From Lachnospiraceae bacterium (GTDB lineage Bacteria > Bacillota_A > Clostridia > Lachnospirales > Lachnospiraceae): DNA of 13,055 bases. The notes beneath the pieces were generated by a model. That model made no database searches and was not told the DNA's origin. It saw only the letters and a list, made by a program, of their open reading frames with translations. Numbering within the stretch: position 1 is the stretch's first letter; each line of letters starts with the position of its first letter. Location of the stretch: NCBI GenBank assembly GCA_009774465.1, contig VSNT01000112.1, positions 1 to 13,055 on the forward strand. The letters run 5' to 3'. Positions 7,052 to 13,055 of the stretch are shown here, piece by piece. The translations under genes and the position numbers were made by a program.

Positions 7052-7081
7052 ATGGATAAAACATGGAAAAAATTAAAATGA
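7052..7081 (+). other. Nine-codon leader ORF overlapping the icd start (tentative)
   Basis: ATG at 7052 opens MDKTWKKLK and stops at TGA 7079-7081, out of frame with icd. AAGGA at 7042-7046 is five bases from this ATG, a better distance than to the icd ATG at 7063. Its TGA overlaps an internal icd ATG at 7078 in an ATGA arrangement. This may be chance; translational coupling is a possibility only. Confidence 0.2.
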
Positions 7082-8268
7082 CTACGCCCCTGGTAGAGAT
7101 GGATGGGGATGAGATGACCAGAATTCTCTGGCAGATGATCAAGGATGAGCTGTTACTGCCTTACATTGATCTGAAAACAGAATATTATGATTTGGGGCTT
7201 GAATGCCGGAACGAAACCAATGATCAGGTAACCATTGACAGTGCGCAGGCGACGAAAAAGTATGGTGTAGCGGTAAAATGTGCAACCATCACTCCCAATG
7301 CGGCCAGAATGGCAGAGTACAATTTAAAAGAAATGTGGAAGAGCCCCAATGGAACGATCAGGGCTATCCTGGATGGAACTGTATTTCGCGCGCCTATTTT
7401 GATAAAGGGAATTGTGCCTTATGTAAAGAACTGGACGAAGCCGATTACCATTGCCCGTCACGCCTACGGAGATGTTTACAAGAACGCAGAGATTAAGATT
7501 CCGGGCAAAGGAAAAGCAGAACTGGTATTTACTGCAGAGGATGGAACTGAAACAAGAGAATTGATACATAACTTTGACGGTGCCGGGATTATTCAGGGAA
7601 TCCATAATACCAGAGAATCTATTTCCAGCTTTGCAAGAGCCTGCTTTAATTATGCGATTGATACAAAACAGGATTTATGGTTTGCTACCAAAGACACCAT
7701 ATCCAAGAAATACGATCATACCTTTAAAGATATTTTTCAGGAAATTTATGATGCAGAATATAAGGAAAAATTTGAAGCCCTTGGAATTGAATATTTTTAC
7801 ACTTTAATTGATGATGCGGTTGCACGTGTAATTCGCTCGGAGGGCGGTTTTATCTGGGCATGTAAAAATTATGATGGGGATGTAATGTCCGATATGGTGG
7901 CGACTGCCTATGGCGATTTATCCATGATGACTTCCGTACTGGTTTCACCCAGCGGAGTTTATGAGTATGAAGCGGCGCATGGAACAGTACAGCGTCATTA
8001 TTACAAGCATTTAAAGGGAGAAGAAACCTCCACCAATTCCATTGCGACTATTTTTGCCTGGACAGGCGCCCTGCGTAAGCGCGGCGAGTTGGATGGAATC
8101 AAAGAATTAATGGATTTTGCAGATAAGCTTGAAAAGGCTTGTATTAAGACCGTAGAAGACGGAAAAATGACTAAGAGTCTGTCGTTGATTTCCACATGTG
8201 AAAATCCGGTGATCTTAAACAGTCTGGAATTTATTAAGGCAATTCGGGAGACTTTTGACAATTTATAA
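7063..8268 (+). CDS. icd: NADP-dependent isocitrate dehydrogenase, eukaryotic-like dimeric type
   Basis: This 401-residue enzyme oxidatively decarboxylates isocitrate to 2-oxoglutarate. It is of the homodimeric IDH1-like type, not the classic E. coli Icd type: near the N-terminus it has KMTTPLVEMDGDEMTR, then SPNGTIRAILDGTVFRAP, KPITIARHAYGDVYK, EGGFIWACKNYDGDVMSD and AAHGTVQRHYY. Arg132 in ARHAYGD corresponds to human IDH1 Arg132. Asp273 and Asp277 in YDGDVMSD are the expected metal ligands, and Arg311-His312 after HGTVQ are the residues that favour NADP. The length matches the family. The start at 7063 puts AGG (7048-7050) twelve bases away; ATG at 7078 (MTTPLVEM) is the alternative. It is the last gene of the synthase-regulator-icd operon and ends before the hairpin at 8304-8371. 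The pathway role is likely glutamate-precursor supply by the oxidative half of the citric acid cycle. Confidence 0.97.
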   Translation: MEKIKMTTPLVEMDGDEMTRILWQMIKDELLLPYIDLKTEYYDLGLECRNETNDQVTIDSAQATKKYGVAVKCATITPNAARMAEYNLKEMWKSPNGTIRAILDGTVFRAPILIKGIVPYVKNWTKPITIARHAYGDVYKNAEIKIPGKGKAELVFTAEDGTETRELIHNFDGAGIIQGIHNTRESISSFARACFNYAIDTKQDLWFATKDTISKKYDHTFKDIFQEIYDAEYKEKFEALGIEYFYTLIDDAVARVIRSEGGFIWACKNYDGDVMSDMVATAYGDLSMMTSVLVSPSGVYEYEAAHGTVQRHYYKHLKGEETSTNSIATIFAWTGALRKRGELDGIKELMDFADKLEKACIKTVEDGKMTKSLSLISTCENPVILNSLEFIKAIRETFDNL

Positions 8269-8303
8269 AAAAAAGACACCTATACTAAAAACCAGTCCAT
8301 TGT

Positions 8304-8371
8304 GAACCCTTTTGTAAATTGGTAAACTGAGAATAGAAAATCAGTTGCTAATTTGCAAAGGGGTTCTTTTT
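8304..8371 (+). terminator. Composite hairpin terminator after icd
   Basis: A 17-bp stem (8304-8320 with 8350-8366, two G-U pairs) encloses a second 6-bp stem (AACTGA 8325-8330 with TCAGTT 8341-8346, 10-base loop) and is followed by TTTTT at 8367-8371. It would end the icd operon. Its 3' edge is only 38 bp from the chemoreceptor ATG, so it could also act as an attenuator if transcription of that gene starts upstream of it. Confidence 0.75.
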
Positions 8372-8409
8372 GCTGCAGGTAAAAAGAGATGAAAGAAAAA
8401 GGGGTTAGT

Positions 8410-10500
8410 ATGGGAAAAGAAAAAACAGCAAAAGCAGTACAGGTGAAAGGTAGAAAAAGCGCAGAACAAAAAGGGGGAATCAGTATCCGTACCCAGCTTT
8501 ATATTGGATTTTTACTGCCTGTCATCTTCATTATTGTAGTGGGGATTGTTTCTTATCGGAATGCATCGGCAGGACTTGTGGAAAATTATGAGGAATCTGC
8601 AAGAAATGCGGTGGAAATGACCATAAGCAGTCTGGATCAGGGGCTGGCTTCCGTAAAAATGATTGCAATGGAGCTGGCAGGGGATACCACAGTGACAGGA
8701 TATTCCCTTGGCGGATATGATAATAACACTTCCCAGAAGAGCCAGGCAAAGACAAATATCAATAACACAATTCTGGTAAAGCAGGGATTAAATGATGTGG
8801 TTTCGGAGATTCATATACTGCCTATGGCGGATGAAGCGTTTATTACTACAAAGACAATAAGCGGCACCAGCGAATTAGACAGCTTTATTGATGAGATGAT
8901 CGCTGCTGGGGAGGATGAATATTTTGAAGATAATTATCCTCACTGGGGCAGTGAACATGCATATATGGACAGTAAGGTTGGTACCTCCACAGAAGATTAC
9001 ATATTATACTGCAGCCGCAAGTTCAGTTCAGGAAGCAGAGTTGGAGCTGTATTTGTTGATGTGAAAAGCGACTACGTAATTGGGCTTTTAGAGGAGCTGG
9101 ATTTTGGGGATGAAAGTCAGATGACTTTTGTGACAGAAGATGGAAGGGCAATTGGAAAGAATAATGTAGTCGATATAAGTACGCTGGATATTTTTGCGAA
9201 AGCAGATGAAAGTGAGGAAAATTTCATATCCGGATATACCAGATGTGAGGGAATCAACTACTTTTACATGATAGCAAAAAGCAGCCAGAGCGGCGCTTAT
9301 CTGACGGTTCTGGTACCCAAATCCTATATTACACAAAAATCTGACAGCATTCGGATGATCACAATATTAATGGTGGTAATTGCTGCGCTGATTGCCTTTG
9401 TAATCAGTACGTTAATCGTAAGAGTGATGGCGGTCAATATTAAAAAAAGTATTTCAGGCCTGGACGAAGTGTCTAAGGGAAATCTGGTGCTGAAAGAAGA
9501 AAAAACCGCACACAACGAATTTGGCAGGCTCAGAAGAGCGATTATGGAAACAGCCGGAAAAATAAGGGGACTGGTATTTTCGGTAAAAGCAATGATGGAA
9601 AAGGTGTCCGATTCAGCAGATAAGGTAAGTCATTCCAGCGGCGAAGTAGATCATATGGTATCAGAAATGAATCGTGATATCAGGGAAATTGGGGCAAATA
9701 TTGAGAAGGAAAATGATGCGGTTAATTTCTGTCATGAGCAGATGGAAGAACTTTCTTTAAAGATAAAGAAAGCAAATGGCGGTATTTCAGAAACAATGGA
9801 AGGGATTACCACTGCAAAAAGTTCTATAGATAAAGGGATGGAAGCTATGGAGGCCATGACAGGGCAGTCAGAGCGCACCACCACAGTTACCAATGAAGTG
9901 AAAAATGAAGTTATGAGGTTAGGAGAACGTTTGGAGGAGATCAATGACTTTGTAGACAGCATTGTAAGCATAGCACAACAGACCAATCTGCTTTCCTTAA
10001 ATGCATCTATTGAAGCAGCACGTGCCGGTGAATTTGGAAGAGGATTTTCTGTGGTGGCGGAAGAGATCAGGAAACTGGCAGACGGGGCTTCCAAAACTGC
10101 ACAGGATATTCAGAAAGAAATTGCGGAAGTGACTTCTTCTGCAGAAAGTGCGGTGGGAAAGGTAAAAGAAGCACAGGAGATTGTTGATCTGCAGAATAAA
10201 CAGGTGAAAAGTACGGTAGAAGTGTTTGATCAGATGAATGAGTTTATGAAACACTTTATTGAAAATATGGAAATTATTGCTGTGGATATGGAAAATATGA
10301 ATGATGACAGAAAGAAAGCTCTGTCCTCTATTCGGGAAATCAATGAAATTTCCCAAAATAATATTGATTTTATTTCCAATATTAATGATTCTATCAGGCA
10401 GCAGATGACTTTGGCTTCTCAGCTTAGCAGGGAGGCGGCAGCTTTACAGAAAAATATGGAGGAGCTGGAAAGTGCAATAACCACATTCAGGGTGGAATAA
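8410..10500 (+). CDS. Methyl-accepting chemotaxis protein with extracellular Cache-type sensor
   Basis: This is a 696-residue transmembrane chemoreceptor. Topology: a basic cytoplasmic N-terminus, TM1 about 30-49, an extracellular sensor of about 265 residues (50-315) that looks like a double Cache fold, TM2 about 316-341, a HAMP linker, then a long helical signalling domain. The highly conserved hairpin tip is at about 518-560 (IAQQTNLLSLNASIEAARAG, GRGFSVVAEEIRKLADG) and would contact CheA and CheW. No C-terminal CheR-docking pentapeptide is visible. The start at 8410 is preferred because AAAGGGG at 8398-8404 is five bases upstream; the in-frame ATG at 8389 would add seven residues but has only a weak AGG at 8377-8379. 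No convincing promoter is seen, and no flagellar sigma site either. The gene ends 22 bp before a GH94-type phosphorylase, hinting at a sugar-related signal. The ligand is unknown. Confidence 0.93.
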   Translation: MGKEKTAKAVQVKGRKSAEQKGGISIRTQLYIGFLLPVIFIIVVGIVSYRNASAGLVENYEESARNAVEMTISSLDQGLASVKMIAMELAGDTTVTGYSLGGYDNNTSQKSQAKTNINNTILVKQGLNDVVSEIHILPMADEAFITTKTISGTSELDSFIDEMIAAGEDEYFEDNYPHWGSEHAYMDSKVGTSTEDYILYCSRKFSSGSRVGAVFVDVKSDYVIGLLEELDFGDESQMTFVTEDGRAIGKNNVVDISTLDIFAKADESEENFISGYTRCEGINYFYMIAKSSQSGAYLTVLVPKSYITQKSDSIRMITILMVVIAALIAFVISTLIVRVMAVNIKKSISGLDEVSKGNLVLKEEKTAHNEFGRLRRAIMETAGKIRGLVFSVKAMMEKVSDSADKVSHSSGEVDHMVSEMNRDIREIGANIEKENDAVNFCHEQMEELSLKIKKANGGISETMEGITTAKSSIDKGMEAMEAMTGQSERTTTVTNEVKNEVMRLGERLEEINDFVDSIVSIAQQTNLLSLNASIEAARAGEFGRGFSVVAEEIRKLADGASKTAQDIQKEIAEVTSSAESAVGKVKEAQEIVDLQNKQVKSTVEVFDQMNEFMKHFIENMEIIAVDMENMNDDRKKALSSIREINEISQNNIDFISNINDSIRQQMTLASQLSREAAALQKNMEELESAITTFRVE

Positions 10501-10522
10501 AGTGCAGAAAGAGGAGGAAAAT

Positions 10523-13055
10523 ATGACAGGTTATGTATTTTGTGATGACAAAGGAACTTTTCAATTAAAGCAGCCGGAGGAAACCGGGTATTTATACTTT
10601 CCCATTGCCGGTGAATGTGGGCTTAAAAGTGCAGTTACTCCACTTTTAGGAGGGGATGCCAAAACAGATCAAAACCATTTTCTTATGCAGCCTGTAAGCG
10701 AACAGGAGCTCCATAATAATAGAAACACCCGCAACTTCTGGTGCCGGGTGGAAGGAAAGGGCGTCTGGTCTGCAGCAGGTTCTGGTGCGGAAGAAACTGT
10801 AAAGAGAATGACCGGGCAGGGAGAAGAAAGCAGGGTGACAGCCGGTTTCATGTGGCATCAGATGGACAGGGAATCCAAAAAGTTTGGGCTTTCCTCTCAA
10901 ATACTTAATTTTGTACCGGCAGATGAAAATGTGGAGATTATGAAAGTATCTGTTACCAACAGCGGAGCAGAAGAGGTAACCTTTACCGGATATGGCGTAT
11001 TTCCCATTTATGGACGCAGCGCGGATAATTTAAGAGATCACAGGCATGTAACAAGCCTTCTCCACAGAATAAAAACCACCAAAAACAGTGTGGTTGTAAA
11101 ACCTGTGCTTTCTTTTGATGAAAGAGGGCATCAGCTAAATCATACGGTTTATTATGTCTGCGGCGTGACAGGAGAAGGAAATCCGCCCAAAGCTTTTTAC
11201 CCATGTGTCAATGATTTTATTGGAGAGGGTGGAAGCTTTGACTGTCCCGGTGCGGTTTATCAGGATTTGGAAGGCGTGGGGGCGGATGCATCCATAGATG
11301 GCTACGAGGCAGCCGGCGCCATGTGCTTTGAAAAAAGAACGTTAAAGCCCGGGGAAACTGCTGTATATATTCTTCTGGCAGGACTTAACGAGAGTGACAA
11401 TTGTCACGAGGAAAGCCTTGCATTATTTGGCAGTGAAGAACTTGTGAATCAGGCATTTGAAAGGACGAAAAAATACTGGCTGGAGAAGTTAAATGTTTCT
11501 TTCAAAACCGGAAGTCCTGATTTTGACAATTTTATGAGATGGGTAAGCTTTCAGCCTATGCTGCGCCGAATTTATGGGTGTTCTTTCCTTCCTCATCATG
11601 ATTATGGAAAAGGAGGAAGAGGATGGAGAGACTTGTGGCAGGATTGTCTGGCGCTTCTGCTGATGAATCCCAAAGGGGTTAAGGAAATGCTTTTATCCAA
11701 CTTTGGCGGCGTAAGAATCGATGGAACCAATGCTACCATTATTGGCGCAAAGCAGGGAGAATTTGTTGCAGACCGGAATAACATTACAAGAGTGTGGATG
11801 GATCATGGACTTTGGCCTTTAATGACCACAGCACTTTATATTGATCAGACCGGGGATTTGGATTTTCTCCTACAGGAAAACAGTTATTTTAAGGATAAAC
11901 AGATTGAAAGAGGAACTGGTACGGATTTAAAATTTGGCGAAGGAGATAAGCCGGTTCAAAAGGATGTACAGGAAAGAGAATACATTGGAAGTGTATTGGA
12001 GCATCTTCTTGTACAAAATTTAACAGAATTTTATGAGGTGGGAGAACATAATCATATGAGGCTGCGGGGAGCAGACTGGAATGATGCCCTTGACATGGCA
12101 TCAAACAGAGGAGAAAGTGTGGCGTTTACCGCAGCCTACGCAGGCAATCTGGAACAATTGGCAGATTTGACAGAAAGCCTTGCAGAGAAAAGAAATTTGT
12201 CTTCCATAGAAGTGGCTGAGGAGATGAAACCGCTTTTCACAGATGACCTGGCTTTGTATGACAGCATTGAAAGAAAACAGGAACTTTTGGCAGCTTATTG
12301 CACTTCCTGCGGGCATGTGGTTTCCGGGAAAAAAGTGGGTTTATCTGTGATGGAAGTGACAAAGAGTCTGCGCAGTAAGGCGGCGTGGATCAGGGAACAT
12401 ATCCGGAAAACCGAATGGATTGAAGATGGCGCAGACGGGTGGTTTAACAGTTATTATGACGATCATGGAAGAAAAGTGGAAGGCTTCATTGAGGAGCGCG
12501 TGCGGATGATGCTTACCGGTCAGGTATTTACGATTATGTCCGGTACAGCGAAGGAGGAACAGATTTCAAAAATCATAAACAGTGCGGATAAATATTTGTA
12601 TGAGAAAGAGGCCGGAGGATATCGGCTGAATACGGATTTTGGCCTGGTTAAGATGGATCTTGGAAGAATGTTCGGCTTTGCTTACGGGCATAAGGAAAAT
12701 GGCGCAGTCTTTTCCCATATGACCACAATGTATGCCAATGCTCTTTATAAAAGAGGATTTGTCAAAGAAGGATATAAAGCTGCTTATACTTTATTTGCGC
12801 AGGCTTCCAACTTTGAAGCAAGCCGCATTTACCCGGGAATTCCTGAATATTTTGACAAAAAAGGCAGAGGAATGTATCACTACCTGACAGGAGCGGCAAG
12901 CTGGTACATGATGACCGTGATCAATGAAATGTTTGGCGTAAAGGGGCGGCTGGGGGCGCTTTGCCTGGAACCGAAGCTTCTGGGAGAACAGTTTGACGAT
13001 ACAGGCAGAGCGGAAGTTTACCTGTGCTTTGGCGGCATATCATGGAAGATTGTTT
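10523..13055 (+). CDS. GH94-type glycoside phosphorylase (cellobiose phosphorylase-like), 3' end cut off
   Basis: The frame stays open for 844 codons to the window end, so the protein is incomplete at its C-terminus. An N-terminal beta-sandwich-like region (about 1-290) leads into an alpha-barrel region with the family hallmark QPMLRRIYGCSFLPHHDYG, then GRGWRDLWQD around 366-374. By alignment from memory to the NQD motif of cellobiose and chitobiose phosphorylases, Asp374 is the probable general acid. Further cues are RGADWNDALD and the C-terminal GAASWYMMTVINEMFG. Expected reaction: phosphorolysis of a beta-linked gluco-disaccharide or oligosaccharide into a sugar 1-phosphate, in the cytoplasm (no signal peptide). 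The linkage and acceptor cannot be read from sequence; cellobiose, chitobiose, laminaribiose and beta-1,2-glucan types are all possible. The start is supported by AGGAGG at 10512-10517, five bases upstream. It follows the chemoreceptor by 22 bp and may be cotranscribed with it. Confidence 0.88.
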   Translation, partial: MTGYVFCDDKGTFQLKQPEETGYLYFPIAGECGLKSAVTPLLGGDAKTDQNHFLMQPVSEQELHNNRNTRNFWCRVEGKGVWSAAGSGAEETVKRMTGQGEESRVTAGFMWHQMDRESKKFGLSSQILNFVPADENVEIMKVSVTNSGAEEVTFTGYGVFPIYGRSADNLRDHRHVTSLLHRIKTTKNSVVVKPVLSFDERGHQLNHTVYYVCGVTGEGNPPKAFYPCVNDFIGEGGSFDCPGAVYQDLEGVGADASIDGYEAAGAMCFEKRTLKPGETAVYILLAGLNESDNCHEESLALFGSEELVNQAFERTKKYWLEKLNVSFKTGSPDFDNFMRWVSFQPMLRRIYGCSFLPHHDYGKGGRGWRDLWQDCLALLLMNPKGVKEMLLSNFGGVRIDGTNATIIGAKQGEFVADRNNITRVWMDHGLWPLMTTALYIDQTGDLDFLLQENSYFKDKQIERGTGTDLKFGEGDKPVQKDVQEREYIGSVLEHLLVQNLTEFYEVGEHNHMRLRGADWNDALDMASNRGESVAFTAAYAGNLEQLADLTESLAEKRNLSSIEVAEEMKPLFTDDLALYDSIERKQELLAAYCTSCGHVVSGKKVGLSVMEVTKSLRSKAAWIREHIRKTEWIEDGADGWFNSYYDDHGRKVEGFIEERVRMMLTGQVFTIMSGTAKEEQISKIINSADKYLYEKEAGGYRLNTDFGLVKMDLGRMFGFAYGHKENGAVFSHMTTMYANALYKRGFVKEGYKAAYTLFAQASNFEASRIYPGIPEYFDKKGRGMYHYLTGAASWYMMTVINEMFGVKGRLGALCLEPKLLGEQFDDTGRAEVYLCFGGISWKIV

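Noticed and set aside
8255..8286. Promoter for the chemoreceptor: TTGACA at 8255-8260 and TATACT at 8281-8286
   Set aside because: The spacer is 20 bases, outside the normal 16-18 range, and the -35 lies within the end of icd. I found no other acceptable pairing or flagellar sigma site.
9732..10356. Long minus-strand open frames opposite the chemoreceptor and elsewhere
   Set aside because: They lack ribosome sites and domain-like sequence and lie opposite clearly coding helical sequence; they are shadows of the real genes.

Overview
The window looks like a contig end from a gut-type member of the Clostridia, most likely Lachnospiraceae. The evidence is AT-leaning coding sequence with strong AGGAGG-type ribosome sites, BspA-type leucine-rich-repeat surface proteins with LPXTG-like anchors, an intracellular subtilisin, a citrate-synthase-like enzyme of the Re type next to an NADP isocitrate dehydrogenase, and a GH94-type phosphorylase. 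Every gene I can support is on the + strand. I see no tRNA, rRNA, CRISPR array, insertion sequence or phage gene.

Layout. (1) Positions 1-3820 hold a two-gene cell-surface operon: the 3' part of a wall-anchored protein with an InlB-B/Flg_new-like repeat, then a 932-residue secreted BspA-type LRR protein. The two share a roughly 110-residue membrane-proximal domain and almost the same sorting signal (TGDxIHPKWFLALG), so they look like partner substrates of one sortase. A perfect 23-bp inverted repeat opens the window, puts a stop codon in frame and is probably an assembly fold-back. (2) A strong terminator follows (3843-3883). Its descending arm contains the only possible ribosome site of the next gene, an intracellular subtilisin-like protease (3884-4795). 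(3) A near-consensus sigma-A promoter, with a perfect palindrome over its -10, starts an operon of probable Re-citrate synthase, a GntR/FCD regulator and NADP isocitrate dehydrogenase (4892-8268). This would supply the citrate to 2-oxoglutarate (glutamate) branch; aconitase is not in the window. (4) A large composite hairpin with a T-run ends that operon (8304-8371). (5) A Cache-type methyl-accepting chemotaxis protein (8410-10500) is followed after 22 bp by a GH94-type glycoside phosphorylase that runs off the window end (10523-13055).

How the genes fit together. The central operon is the best-defined functional unit: synthase, regulator and dehydrogenase are co-directional with short gaps, and the palindrome on the promoter is a plausible autoregulatory operator for the encoded GntR protein. 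The surface operon suggests adhesion or host/matrix interaction. The chemoreceptor and phosphorylase may link sensing to use of a beta-glucoside-type sugar, but adjacency is the only evidence. I found no wholly new multi-gene system. The least explained items are the shared anchor/domain module, the terminator that carries a start site, and the regulator/operator pairing.
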